Assembly (NCBI RefSeq): GCF_003555545.1
Contig: NZ_CP032157.1
Coordinates: forward strand, 810,546 to 874,545
Length of the DNA: 64,000 nucleotides
Direction of reading: 5' to 3'
Origin: Paraflavitalea soli
GTDB taxonomy: Bacteria > Bacteroidota > Bacteroidia > Chitinophagales > Chitinophagaceae
This document shows, piece after piece, positions 25,276 to 33,562 of the stretch (its first letter is position 1; every line of letters starts with the position of its first letter). The notes beneath the pieces were generated by a model that saw only the letters and a program-made list of their open reading frames with translations, was not told where the DNA came from and did not search any database. Made by a program: the position numbers and the translations under genes.

Positions 25276-25767
25276 ATGCCCTCATTCGATATCGTTAGTA
25301 AAGTAGACGCCCAGGCATTGGACAATGCCGTCAATGTTACCACCAAGGAGATTACCAACCGTTTTGACTTCAAAGGCTCCCATGTGGTGATCAAGCTGGA
25401 CAAAAAGGAGTTTAAGATCAGTCTTGAGACAGAAGACGACATGAAGATGCGTCAGCTGATCGATGTATTGATCAACCGTGCCCACAAGCAGGGGATTGCT
25501 CCGGAAGCGTTTGATACTTCCAAGGAGTCCTATCCCAGCGGAAAGCTCACCAAACAGGAGGTGACTGTACGGAATGGGCTTAAGCAGGAAGATGCCAAAA
25601 AGATCGTGAAGCTCATCAAAGATTCCGGCATGAAAGTTCAGGCCGCCATTATGGATGATATGGTACGGGTAACCGGCAAAAAGATCGACGACCTGCAGGA
25701 AGTCATTCAGTTGTGCCGTGGCGCGGAACTGGGTATTCCCTTGCAGTTCGAGAATATGAGAAGCTAG
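25276..25767 (+). CDS. YajQ family nucleotide-binding protein (DUF520)
   Basis: 163 residues, full length. The family start MPSFDIVSKVDAQALDNAVN, the RFDFKGSH segment and the end GAELGIPLQFENMRS are all conserved. The fold is two ferredoxin-like domains. Some family members bind cyclic di-GMP and others RNA or nucleotides; which applies here is unknown. It is a single gene with a short leader, followed by an intergenic palindromic repeat. Confidence 0.93.
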   Translation: MPSFDIVSKVDAQALDNAVNVTTKEITNRFDFKGSHVVIKLDKKEFKISLETEDDMKMRQLIDVLINRAHKQGIAPEAFDTSKESYPSGKLTKQEVTVRNGLKQEDAKKIVKLIKDSGMKVQAAIMDDMVRVTGKKIDDLQEVIQLCRGAELGIPLQFENMRS

Positions 25768-25769
25768 GA

Positions 25770-25848
25770 ATACTAGCCACGAGCTGCGAGCCCTTTGCCT
25801 CGAAGCTCCGGGGTTTTAGCTCGCTGCTCGCAGCTCGAAGCTTTCCGA
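25770..25848. repeat. Intergenic palindromic repeat, family C copy 1
   Basis: CACGAGCTGCGAGC on the left pairs with GCTCGCAGCTCG on the right, with extra GAAGCT and GCTCG words between. The same GAGCTGCGAGC and GAAAGCT words occur at 49139-49173. Confidence 0.65.
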
Positions 25849-26357
25849 TGTGTATAACCTGGTGCACAACTGGTGCATATCAGAAGGGCTGAAAATTTGG
25901 AACAGCTATCTATAGTAAAGTACCTTAGAGGTAGAAAGTTGCTGGAAATAAATTAAACAGTATTGAAAGCGATTTTTTGGGAAAGCATTGGATTAATAAA
26001 ATGTACACACTTCGGTGAGTATGACTATTAACCCGGTGCTTTTTCCTTTTACAAGGATCGTCAATCGACAGAATTGTCCGAAAATAGGGGAGCGGCTAAC
26101 TTGAATTAGGGTATTTCTTTATTTGATCCGCCATTTTGCCTGTCAGGGATTTAATTTACGATGGCCGATTCACGATTTACGGTTTTCATTTTCTTTAACT
26201 TATAGTCCTGCAACCCCTGCAACCTGGTTTACATCTTTATATCAGTAGATCAATGCAAACGATTGAGTTTAGACGTTTCGTTGATTTTAGTCAATAAACA
26301 GTGTTGCAACTATAATTTTGTTCAACTTAAATTGGCTATCAATTGAAATAAATTTAA
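25849..26357. other. Long intergenic region before rpmE2
   Basis: About 510 bp with no supported gene. I see a near-duplicate of CTGGTGCA words (25859-25879) and short CACGATTTACG repeats near 26155-26180, but no RNA gene or open frame with coding character. Confidence 0.5.
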
Positions 26358-26389
26358 TTTGGCGGTAAGACAGTCGGGAAGTAATTTTG
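26358..26389 (+). promoter_or_regulatory. Promoter of rpmE2
   Basis: TTTG at 26358-26361 and TAATTTTG at 26382-26389 are separated by 20 bp, close to the Bacteroidota TTTG-N19-TAnnTTTG consensus. Transcription would start near 26396, giving a leader of about 55 nt that contains a hairpin. Confidence 0.6.
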
Positions 26390-26412
26390 CGGCTTTGTTA
26401 ATAATTAAAATA

Positions 26413-26434
26413 TTGTACGGCAAAATCCGTACAA
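26413..26434 (+). promoter_or_regulatory. Leader hairpin upstream of L31, candidate autoregulatory site
   Basis: A perfect 8-bp stem TTGTACGG/CCGTACAA encloses CAAAAT in the predicted rpmE2 leader, 19 bp before the start codon. Free ribosomal proteins often repress their own leaders; this is inferred here. Confidence 0.45.
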
Positions 26435-26452
26435 CCTTTAAATCAGAGAGTT

Positions 26453-26704
26453 ATGAAAAAAGGCATCCATCCCGCAGGTTTTCGGTTTGTAGTTTTTAAA
26501 GACATGAGTAATGGTACCAGCTTTTTGAGCCGTTCTACTGCAGATACCAAAGAGACGATCAAGTACGAAGATGGCAATGAGTATCCATTGGTAAAGCTGG
26601 AAATTTCAAGTACTTCTCACCCGTTCTACACTGGTCAGAATGTACTGGTTGATACAGCAGGTAGAATTGATAAGTTCAAAAAGCGTTACGAAAAGAAGAA
26701 ATAA
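26453..26704 (+). CDS. rpmE2: Type B 50S ribosomal protein L31
   Basis: 83 residues. [39 protein letters not shown] and [18 protein letters not shown] match type B L31. The four zinc-binding cysteines of type A L31 are absent, so this is the zinc-free form. It is a single gene with a strong-looking promoter, a hairpin in the leader and a terminator. Confidence 0.96.
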   Translation: MKKGIHPAGFRFVVFKDMSNGTSFLSRSTADTKETIKYEDGNEYPLVKLEISSTSHPFYTGQNVLVDTAGRIDKFKKRYEKKK

Positions 26705-26749
26705 GCTTAACTTCAGCATAACATTTTTTGTTTTTCATGGCTATACTTT

Positions 26750-26784
26750 CCCTTTCCTATTCTTAGGAGAGGGATTCTTTTTTT
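26750..26784 (+). terminator. Terminator after rpmE2
   Basis: CCCTTTCCT pairs with AGGAGAGGG (one T-G pair) around a 6-nt loop, followed by a T-rich tract. Confidence 0.8.
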
Positions 26785-26789
26785 AAGGC

Positions 26790-26872
26790 AAGTCCGAAAG
26801 TCAGTAAGTAATATAGGTCGTTGCGTTGTCGTTTTTCTTCCGGACTTTCCGTCTTTCCGACTCCTCGACTTT
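26790..26872. repeat. Intergenic palindromic repeat, family A copy 2
   Basis: AGTCCGAAAGTC and AGTCAGTAAGTAATA (26791-26813) match copy 1 at 13708-13746; CCGGACTTTCCGTCTTTCCGAC on the right is the opposite arm (split here only for naming). It lies between the L31 terminator and the next promoter. Confidence 0.75.
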
Positions 26873-26906
26873 TTCCCTGGAATCAGGATTGCATACAAGG
26901 ATGTAT

Positions 26907-26914
26907 TACATTTG
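26907..26914 (+). promoter_or_regulatory. -7 box of the GlmU-like gene
   Basis: TACATTTG matches TAnnTTTG, 33 bp before the start codon. A TTG at 26889-26891 is a weak -33 candidate at short spacing. Confidence 0.4.
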
Positions 26915-26947
26915 AAAACCAGTCATTAACCAGTGTAATACGCTACT

Positions 26948-28003
26948 ATGATATTCCTGAACGATAAAGAAGTACGCGATCATTTATTCCCTTTTACGCT
27001 GATGCGCTCTGCAGCAGATATCCGGATCGGCATATTGACCATCCGCGAGAAATGGGAAGCCCTGCTGGGGCAGGAGGTAAAAGTGGTAGAAGATGCGAAT
27101 ATGGTCTCTTCTCCCGACGCAAGGCTCTTTGCCACCAATATCATCCCTTCCGAACAGTTTATTGCTTCCTTCCAAACGGAAGACAACTTACTGAAGAAAG
27201 ATCCCGATTGGGAATCCATCAAAATACTGCAATACCCCTGGCATATATTCGAATGCAATGACTGGGCCCTGCGGGAAGATTTCAAACTGGTTACCCGTAA
27301 TAAGACAACGCAGGTCATTCCCGAAAGTGTGCAGGTGATCAATGCCAAAGACATTTTTATTGAAGAGGGCGCCCGCCTGGCCCATTGTATGCTCAATGCC
27401 TCCCAGGGGCCGATCTATATTGGCAAGGATGCAGAGATCATGGAAGGCAGCTTTATCAGGGGGCCTTTTGCCCTTTGTGAAGGGGCAGTGGTAAAAATGG
27501 GCAGCAAAATTTATGGCGCCACCACCATCGGACCTTATAGTACCGTAGGCGGTGAGATCAAGAACAGTGTATTCCTGGGTTATTCCAACAAAGCCCACGA
27601 TGGCTACCTGGGTGACGCAGTAATAGGCGAGTGGTGCAATCTCGGCGCCGGTACTTCCAATTCCAACCTCAAGAACACTGCCTCGGATGTAAAGGTATGG
27701 CACAACCCTTCCAAAGATTATATCCGTGCCGGCATGAAATGTGGATTGCTCATGGGCGATTATTCCCGCGCCGCCATCAATACTGCTTTTAATACAGGTA
27801 CTGTAACGGGTATTTGCGCCAATATATTTGGCGAAGGGCTGACGCCTAAATTCATTCCCAGCTTTACCTGGGGCAGCAAGGCATTATCAAGATATGAATT
27901 TGAAAAAGCCTTATCAGATATCAGTAACTGGAAAAAATTAAAAAATCAGCAACTGACAGACGCGGAAGCAAAGCAATTGAAACATATTTTTGAGCAATCA
28001 TAA
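26948..28003 (+). CDS. GlmU-family putative sugar nucleotidyltransferase
   Basis: 351 residues. The N-terminal ~150 residues correspond to a divergent GlmU-type nucleotidyltransferase domain that lacks the usual GxGTRM signature (it starts MIFLNDKEVRDHLFPFTLMR). From ~150 to 310 it has left-handed beta-helix hexapeptide repeats (for example GPIYIGKDAEIMEGSFIRGP and CEGAVVKMGSKIYGATTIGP) with the acyltransferase-like NSNLKNTASDVKVW and DYSRAAINTAFNTGTVTG segments. It may supply an activated sugar for envelope polymers, but the activity is not proven. tpiA follows 14 bp downstream, so the pair is an operon. Confidence 0.82.
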   Translation: MIFLNDKEVRDHLFPFTLMRSAADIRIGILTIREKWEALLGQEVKVVEDANMVSSPDARLFATNIIPSEQFIASFQTEDNLLKKDPDWESIKILQYPWHIFECNDWALREDFKLVTRNKTTQVIPESVQVINAKDIFIEEGARLAHCMLNASQGPIYIGKDAEIMEGSFIRGPFALCEGAVVKMGSKIYGATTIGPYSTVGGEIKNSVFLGYSNKAHDGYLGDAVIGEWCNLGAGTSNSNLKNTASDVKVWHNPSKDYIRAGMKCGLLMGDYSRAAINTAFNTGTVTGICANIFGEGLTPKFIPSFTWGSKALSRYEFEKALSDISNWKKLKNQQLTDAEAKQLKHIFEQS

Positions 28004-28017
28004 TCAAATCAACCAAC

Positions 28018-28779
28018 ATGCGTAAACAAATTGCTGCTGCTAACTGGAAAATGAACTGTACGTACCAGCAGGGAGAGGACTTATTGGACAATATCCTGGG
28101 AGCAAATATCGCCCTGGCCGATCACCGGCAGGTTGTCTTTGCGGTACCCTTCCCTTACCTCATTATGGCCAATAGTGAAGTAGCCGATGAACCCAATTAT
28201 TTTATAGCAGCACAGAATTGTTACAACAAGAAATCTGGCGCTTATACAGGTGAAGTATCTGCCGAAATGTTGCATTCTATCGGCATTAAGTATTGTGTGC
28301 TGGGGCATAGTGAGCGCCGTGAGTATTTCCAGGAAAGCAATAAGATGCTGGCCGAAAAAATAGATATCTGTCTTGAGTACGGCATCACGCCCATTTTCTG
28401 TTGTGGTGAACCCCTCAGCATCCGCGAGGCCGGTACCCAGAATGGGTATGTGGAAACGCAGCTGAAAGAGTCTCTTTTTCACCTCGCCGATAGCGTGATC
28501 TCGAAGATCGTCATTGCATATGAACCCATCTGGGCCATTGGCACCGGTAAAACCGCCAGCTCAGACCAGGCGCAGGAAATGCATGCACACCTGCGCAGCG
28601 TACTGGCCAAACAATATGGTCCCTTACTGGCCAACAATATTTCAATTTTATACGGCGGCAGTGTGAAAGCCAACAATGCTGTGGAATTATTTGCCCGCCC
28701 GGATGTAGATGGCGGCCTGGTAGGCGGCGCCTCCCTCAATGCAGAAGAATTTATCGCGATCATTAAGGCGTTGAAATAG
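28018..28779 (+). CDS. tpiA: Triosephosphate isomerase
   Basis: 253 residues, full length. It interconverts dihydroxyacetone phosphate and glyceraldehyde 3-phosphate. The active-site lysine is in AANWKMN (residue ~11), the histidine in CVLGHSERR, the catalytic glutamate in IAYEPIWAIGTGKTAS, and the phosphate-gripping end in ILYGGSVKANNA. It follows the GlmU-like gene by 14 bp and is followed by a long hairpin without a T tract. Confidence 0.97.
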   Translation: MRKQIAAANWKMNCTYQQGEDLLDNILGANIALADHRQVVFAVPFPYLIMANSEVADEPNYFIAAQNCYNKKSGAYTGEVSAEMLHSIGIKYCVLGHSERREYFQESNKMLAEKIDICLEYGITPIFCCGEPLSIREAGTQNGYVETQLKESLFHLADSVISKIVIAYEPIWAIGTGKTASSDQAQEMHAHLRSVLAKQYGPLLANNISILYGGSVKANNAVELFARPDVDGGLVGGASLNAEEFIAIIKALK

Positions 28780-28786
28780 CCCTGGC

Positions 28787-28836
28787 AATCGGCAGTCGAC
28801 AATCGGCAATAAGCCGCCGATCCACGACTGCCGATT
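28787..28836. terminator. Long hairpin after tpiA
   Basis: AATCGGCAGTCG (28787-28798) and CGACTGCCGATT (28825-28836) are perfect complements, with inner ATCGGC/GCCGAT pairing. No T tract follows, so it may act as an intergenic palindrome rather than a classical terminator. Confidence 0.6.
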
Positions 28837-28906
28837 TGTTAAAGTTTTCCACACCGACAGCTTATGGAGTAATTCTTGTCGTATCTATGGGAAAGGAGGG
28901 ACTTAT

Positions 28907-29314
28907 ATGGAACAGAATGCCGTACTACAACCGTTTTTGAACCACCTGGCCAGTGACCGGCAAATATGCACCCAGCTCCTGGGAAATATTATGGCGGGCA
29001 AAAGCAGCAAGACAACCAAGCAGGCCGTGGTAAACTTCTGGATCAACAACCTGCAAAAGCACATGGAAGCTGAAGAAAAGACCCTGATCCCTTTTCTGGT
29101 CCAACATCATTTTGGCTTACAATACACCAATTTATTGCACCGTGAACATAATACCATCCGGGTATTGGCCGAACGCTTACCAGCGGCCCAGGAAGGTGAT
29201 TATATCTATGAAGCTTTTGTAAAGCTGGTACACGAACACCTCTTGTTTGAGGACAAAGTGATCTTTACCCGCATTGAGGAAACCATACCCGCCCGGGAGC
29301 TTGCGCAGTTATAA
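28907..29314 (+). CDS. Hemerythrin HHE domain protein
   Basis: 135 residues forming a four-helix bundle. Likely iron ligands are in QKHMEAEEKTLIPFLVQHHF (His, Glu), LHREHNTIRVL (His, His) and VHEHLLFEDKVIF (His, His, Glu). Such proteins bind a di-iron centre and can sense or carry oxygen or nitric oxide or store iron. No partner gene is evident. It sits alone between tpiA and the terpene synthases. Confidence 0.85.
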   Translation: MEQNAVLQPFLNHLASDRQICTQLLGNIMAGKSSKTTKQAVVNFWINNLQKHMEAEEKTLIPFLVQHHFGLQYTNLLHREHNTIRVLAERLPAAQEGDYIYEAFVKLVHEHLLFEDKVIFTRIEETIPARELAQL

Positions 29315-29631
29315 ATCGCAGCGCAGGATTTTTTTCGCTTACCCAAACGAATTAGTATGTTCTCTTATCTTAGTATAAGTTAATTACTGTTATCAACATT
29401 AAAGCTTCTTACGATTCCCTTGCTACGGTTAATTCTCTTCGTTAGTGTAGTATGAGCATGCCTGTACTTACGCGGCCTGATCAATTATGCCGATCGGTAA
29501 GCTAAGCTGCTTATGCAGTTGTCTTTTTATAGCCTGCAGATAAGGCTTTTGTTTTCCCGTGAAGCGGGTTTTATCCGCTTTGCCAGATCCGTATGCCCCG
29601 GCTATTCCGGATTTTAGTAACCTACAACAAT
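29315..29631. other. Intergenic region before the terpene synthases
   Basis: About 300 bp with no gene. It contains the small hairpin CCCG-TGAA-GCGGG near 29556 and A/T-rich stretches. I found no TAnnTTTG box close to the start codon, so the promoter is unresolved. Confidence 0.5.
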
Positions 29632-30645
29632 ATGCTTATGAACCCTTCATCCATTACAAGCCGCCAGGTACTATCCATGTTCCGTTATCCCTTTCCTGTT
29701 TTTAAAAACCCATTTGCAGAAGCAATACAGGAAATTACAGACAATGAATGGATTGATGGTGAATACCTTTTTATTTATAAAGATGATCCCGGTGTAAGAG
29801 AAAAATATAAGAAAACAAAAACTGCCCATATTGCCTCCCAATGGTTCCCTACGGCCAGCTTTGAAAGGCTGAAGCCTATTTGCCGGTTTATGTTATGGAC
29901 ACTCATTAACGACGATATGTATGAGGAAGTGACGCCCGAAGAACTGCTGGTGGTCCATGAACGCTCCCTCGCTATACTCCGGGGCAATATGAATGCAGCA
30001 GCTTCACAACTTCCATTGGGTTCCTTGCTGGCTACCTTAAGAAATGAATTGCTGCAATTTATCCCGGAGGGATCTTTACTCCATTTCATCGAAGCACTCA
30101 ATAGGTATTTTAAAGGCCTTCAACAGGAAATTAGCTATAAAAGTAAAAAAGCTTTTCCCGGTATAGAGGAGTGCTTTATTATCCGCGAAGACTCTCTCTG
30201 TCTGTACCCTTTCCTCGAATTGGCAGATATAGAAACAAATCTGTTCCTGCCACCTGAAATACACGGACATCCCGTAATACAACGGATCAAGGCACTGGCC
30301 AGCCGTATGATGGTTTGTTACAATGAGGTCCAATCTGTCATTAAAGACGAAGCTACGGACAGTATATATTACAATGTAGTAAAGGCGATACAGCACAACC
30401 TGAACATTTCCCTCGAAGATGCCTGTCTGGAAGGCCTGCGTATACACAATGAGTACCTCGAAGAATTTATAACCCTTCAGCGGTCCCTGCCTGATTTCGG
30501 AAGTTGGCATGATGCTGTAGTTAACAGGATACATTATATCAGCATTACGCTCACTGGCTGGAAATCAGTGTCTGCCAAATTGGACCGTTACAACACATTG
30601 AGCGGATTTCCTGCCGCGCAGGCAGTGAAGCAGGCCGTTCACTGA
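29632..30645 (+). CDS. Class I terpene synthase 1
   Basis: About 337 residues if started at MLMNPSS; the frame is open from an ATG at 29593 and that start cannot be excluded. Residue numbers here count from 29593. The metal-binding motif is DDMYE (107-111). The downstream triad motif reads NEVQSVIKD (244-252), an NSE type with Asp instead of Glu in the last place. An upstream arginine in IIREDS (~199) and ADIETN (211-216) fit the pyrophosphate sensor and effector, and a C-terminal RY pair (332-333) is present. These are hallmarks of bacterial class I terpene cyclases, which ionise an isoprenyl diphosphate and cyclise it. No prenyl transferase or P450 is nearby, so substrate and product are unknown. 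It is followed 61 bp later by a second synthase. Confidence 0.85.
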   Translation: MLMNPSSITSRQVLSMFRYPFPVFKNPFAEAIQEITDNEWIDGEYLFIYKDDPGVREKYKKTKTAHIASQWFPTASFERLKPICRFMLWTLINDDMYEEVTPEELLVVHERSLAILRGNMNAAASQLPLGSLLATLRNELLQFIPEGSLLHFIEALNRYFKGLQQEISYKSKKAFPGIEECFIIREDSLCLYPFLELADIETNLFLPPEIHGHPVIQRIKALASRMMVCYNEVQSVIKDEATDSIYYNVVKAIQHNLNISLEDACLEGLRIHNEYLEEFITLQRSLPDFGSWHDAVVNRIHYISITLTGWKSVSAKLDRYNTLSGFPAAQAVKQAVH

Positions 30646-30706
30646 TTACAATTCTTCAATCCCGGTATATGATCACAGAAACCACCATGCCCAAAATACC
30701 ATAGTA

Positions 30707-31690
30707 ATGACAGCAGCAGAATACAACTCACGGGACTATCTTCCGCTGAACTATTATCCATGGCCCAATCTTGTGAATCCCCATATAGAACAAATGGGCA
30801 GGGATATGGATGCGTGGATTGACAACGACTATACATTTTTGACAGAAAAGCAAAGAATAAGATATAAGAAGATGCGGCTGCATGCCTGTACAGCTTGTAT
30901 GTGGCCCCACTTAACATACGAGCAGACCATTCCCTGTAACAGGTTTATGCTCCAGTATGTTGTGCTTGATGACCAGGTGGAAGATTCATCTTCCGAGGAA
31001 ATCGGGCACCTGCGAACCCGTTGTACGGCGATACTTAGGGGAGATCAGCCAAGGCCGGAAGAAAATGCATTGTACCGGCATCTGGCATTGATCAGGGATG
31101 AGTTCCGCGCTTTCATGCCTGAAATGTGGGTGCAACGCTTTGCCAACTATTTTTATATTTCCACCAGATACGGGATCGAACCAGAACGTCCTTATAAAGT
31201 GGCTAACCGGCCGCCCTCCCTTATGCTTTACAAGGTCCTTCGTGAGTATTCCGTACTGATGCACCCCTACATGATCTTTGGAGATATAGAATCAGGGCTT
31301 ATTTTACCAGATCATGTTATAGAGCATCCTGTGGTACAACGAATGATCACTTTATTTGTCAGGGTTGTTGCCTGGCAAAACGATATTCATTCCCTGCCAA
31401 AGGAATTGGCGAAAGGCACAGAGGTTTTTAATCTGATCCTTGTCTTGCAGCAGGAATACAAACTTTCGCTGGAAGATGCCAGTGCTGAAGCCCTTCGTAT
31501 TCATAATGAAGATCTGGCTGAATTGCTTGCTTTACATAAAGAGTATCGGGAGTTTGGTGAATACCAGGAGCACGTAGACCAATTTTTATACTATTCCGGA
31601 ATCGGACTTCAGGGGGTAAATACTTTTTATCTGCAGGAAACAGAGCGGTACCGGCATGGTGGCGTTGGATTTGCCTGGCCGGAGATATAG
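30707..31690 (+). CDS. Class I terpene synthase 2
   Basis: 327 residues. Motifs are canonical: DDQVED (88-93) for the first metal site, NDIHSLPKE (225-233) for the NSE triad, a sensor-like arginine in LREYS (~179), GDIESG (192-197), and an RY pair (314-315) near the C-terminus. The WIDNDYTFLTEKQRIRYKKM segment near 37-56 fits the N-terminal helix region of bacterial cyclases. It is clearly related to the preceding synthase (same motif order, similar length) but diverged, so the two likely make different products. They form a two-gene operon. Confidence 0.93.
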   Translation: MTAAEYNSRDYLPLNYYPWPNLVNPHIEQMGRDMDAWIDNDYTFLTEKQRIRYKKMRLHACTACMWPHLTYEQTIPCNRFMLQYVVLDDQVEDSSSEEIGHLRTRCTAILRGDQPRPEENALYRHLALIRDEFRAFMPEMWVQRFANYFYISTRYGIEPERPYKVANRPPSLMLYKVLREYSVLMHPYMIFGDIESGLILPDHVIEHPVVQRMITLFVRVVAWQNDIHSLPKELAKGTEVFNLILVLQQEYKLSLEDASAEALRIHNEDLAELLALHKEYREFGEYQEHVDQFLYYSGIGLQGVNTFYLQETERYRHGGVGFAWPEI

Positions 31691-31700
31691 TAGAAGTGGC

Positions 31701-32291
31701 TTACTTTACCGGGTGAGGTGTTACTTGGTTCAACTGCTTCCTGCACCAGGCATTGAATTCATCTTCATCTGCCTCATTCTCTTCATCGTCTTCAACTTCC
31801 CGTTGGATGATGCGATTATTGGTAAAATCGAGGGTCAGCAGACCATCTTTGAGCAGGATGTTGTCGAACTGTGCCCATTGGTATCTTCTTTTGAAAAGGG
31901 AGTTGATCACGATCTCCTTATCTGAAAAGCCGATCTCGAGGGAGTATTTTGCCTGGTATTCCAGTAAGGCAAGGATAATGAACACAAAAGTGAGCCATTG
32001 GAAGTAGGGCATCTTCATCCATACCAGGGCGGCCACCAGCAGGGCGCGGCTATAATATACTTTTTTGCCTTTGGAAGATTGTACCAGGTTCCACACCAGT
32101 ATAGCGAGAATGGCAATGATGCCGAGCAGATAGGCCAGACCTGGCTGATGGGAGGTCACCAATTCAAGCGCAAAGAATATCACCGACATAATGCCCAGCA
32201 ACAGGCCGATCATATCAATGAACCTGGTGTTTTTGTTCTTAAGGATAACAACGTATTGGTAGATCATGCGCCACAGGCTTATTGATTGCAA
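31701..32291 (-). CDS. Membrane protein of unknown function
   Basis: 196 residues. Four hydrophobic stretches are visible, among them MIGLLLGIMSVIFFALEL, LAYLLGIIAILAILVWNL and FQWLTFVFIILALLEY, so three to four membrane helices are likely. A soluble C-terminal part holds a PH-like stretch (EIGFSDKEIVINSLFKRRY and WAQFDNILLKDGLLTLDF) and a very acidic run (EVEDDEENEADEDEF). I do not recognise a named family. The start codon lies 13 bp inside the end of the arginase-family gene, so the two are translationally coupled. Confidence 0.7.
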   Translation of the reverse strand: MQSISLWRMIYQYVVILKNKNTRFIDMIGLLLGIMSVIFFALELVTSHQPGLAYLLGIIAILAILVWNLVQSSKGKKVYYSRALLVAALVWMKMPYFQWLTFVFIILALLEYQAKYSLEIGFSDKEIVINSLFKRRYQWAQFDNILLKDGLLTLDFTNNRIIQREVEDDEENEADEDEFNAWCRKQLNQVTPHPVK

Positions 32292-33322
32292 GCTACCAGT
32301 AAATTACTTAACTTCCATAAAACGCGGGCGCCAACATTGGCATCCCATTCATTTTCACCAACACCCACCTCATTCAGGTCGAACCCAATGAAGCGGCGGC
32401 CGCTTTTGATGATGCGTTTCAGGAGATAGTAAACCTGCTGGGCTTCAAAGCCACCCGGTACAGGGGTACCTGTATTAGGACATAATTTGGGGTCCAGTCC
32501 ATCTATATCAAAACTTAAGAATACATCCTGTGGTAAGTGCTCAACGATCTCATCAGCTATCTCTTTCCAGGATTCTCCTTCGTAGATGCGCTCTTTGATG
32601 CTTTTATCGAAGTAGGTAACTACCCGTTCCTTGTTGTTGCAGATATAGTTCCATTCTTCTTCGCAGTAATCACGTACGCCGGCCTGTACCAGTTTGGTGA
32701 GCTGGGGTATCTCTTTCAGTGCATTGTACATAACGCTGGCATGGCTGTAGCGGAAGCTTTCATAAGACTGCCGTAGGTCGCAATGCGCATCGATCTGCAA
32801 AATGCCGAAAGAAGGGAATTTTTCTGCAATGGATTTATAGAAACCGAGGGCTGTGCTATGGTCGCCGCCAAGTACAGCTACCAGTTTGCCCTGATCCAGT
32901 AATCCTTTGGTTTGATCATATACCCAGTTGTTGAGGTATACAGCCCCTTCATTGATCTCCTTCAGGGATTTGCACATGAAGGAGTTCTTCTCCACATCAT
33001 CCCCTTTGGAAATATAATCAATATACAGTTCAGCTTCTTTGCGTAGATAATCGCTTTTCAGCAGGATCTTCCTGTCTGGCACCCGCATAAAAAATCCCTG
33101 CTTCCAGGCATCTTTTACATCGGCATCAAAGAGGTCCACATGCATGCTGGCTTTAAAAATATGGTCGGCGGCCCGGGCTGTACCTGCATTGCAGCTTACA
33201 GTAACTTCCCAGGGCACAGGAAGAATTACAAGGCGGGCATCTTCTTCTGTGAAGGGTAATCCGAATATATTATTATTGGGGTTACTTACACCGTTGGGAT
33301 CAAAATGCGATAAGTCTGTCAT
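32279..33322 (-). CDS. Arginase/agmatinase/formimidoylglutamase family hydrolase
   Basis: 347 residues. The binuclear manganese site is complete: GGDHSTALG near residue 154, DAHCDLR near 177 and SFDIDGLDP near 270, with the closing RFIGFDLNEVGV segment. Members release urea, ammonia or formamide from guanidino or formimino substrates. The substrate is not determined by the motifs; formimidoylglutamase or arginase-like activity are both possible, and no histidine-degradation genes are nearby. A TACCTTG element lies ~35 bp upstream on the minus strand. Its end overlaps the next gene by 13 bp. Confidence 0.88.
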   Translation of the reverse strand: MTDLSHFDPNGVSNPNNNIFGLPFTEEDARLVILPVPWEVTVSCNAGTARAADHIFKASMHVDLFDADVKDAWKQGFFMRVPDRKILLKSDYLRKEAELYIDYISKGDDVEKNSFMCKSLKEINEGAVYLNNWVYDQTKGLLDQGKLVAVLGGDHSTALGFYKSIAEKFPSFGILQIDAHCDLRQSYESFRYSHASVMYNALKEIPQLTKLVQAGVRDYCEEEWNYICNNKERVVTYFDKSIKERIYEGESWKEIADEIVEHLPQDVFLSFDIDGLDPKLCPNTGTPVPGGFEAQQVYYLLKRIIKSGRRFIGFDLNEVGVGENEWDANVGARVLWKLSNLLVACNQ

Positions 33323-33536
33323 TGTTGAAGAGGTCTCTTCTTTAAAACGCCGTGCAAGGTAGCACAGTATTAGATAGAAGCAAAATAATGTCGATAAGTT
33401 GCATAAACGATCGTTCGTTTATTGTGCTGTGGATTTATTACCAATTATTTAGGAAATACTGAACAAAATAGAAACAGGGTGGTTATACAGCCCGTAGACA
33501 CATAAAAATCACATAAACCCGTTCCGCATTTTGGCC

Positions 33537-33544
33537 TAACTTTG
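33537..33544 (+). promoter_or_regulatory. -7 box of ccmE promoter
   Basis: TAACTTTG matches TAnnTTTG, 18 bp before the ATG at 33563. This excludes the upstream in-frame TTG at 33542 as a start, since it lies inside the promoter. Confidence 0.5.
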
Positions 33545-33562
33545 CGGAGAACAGAATCTGGT

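Noticed and set aside
33542-33562. TTG start giving ccmE seven extra residues
   Set aside because: This position is part of the TAACTTTG -7 box, so it is not in the transcript.
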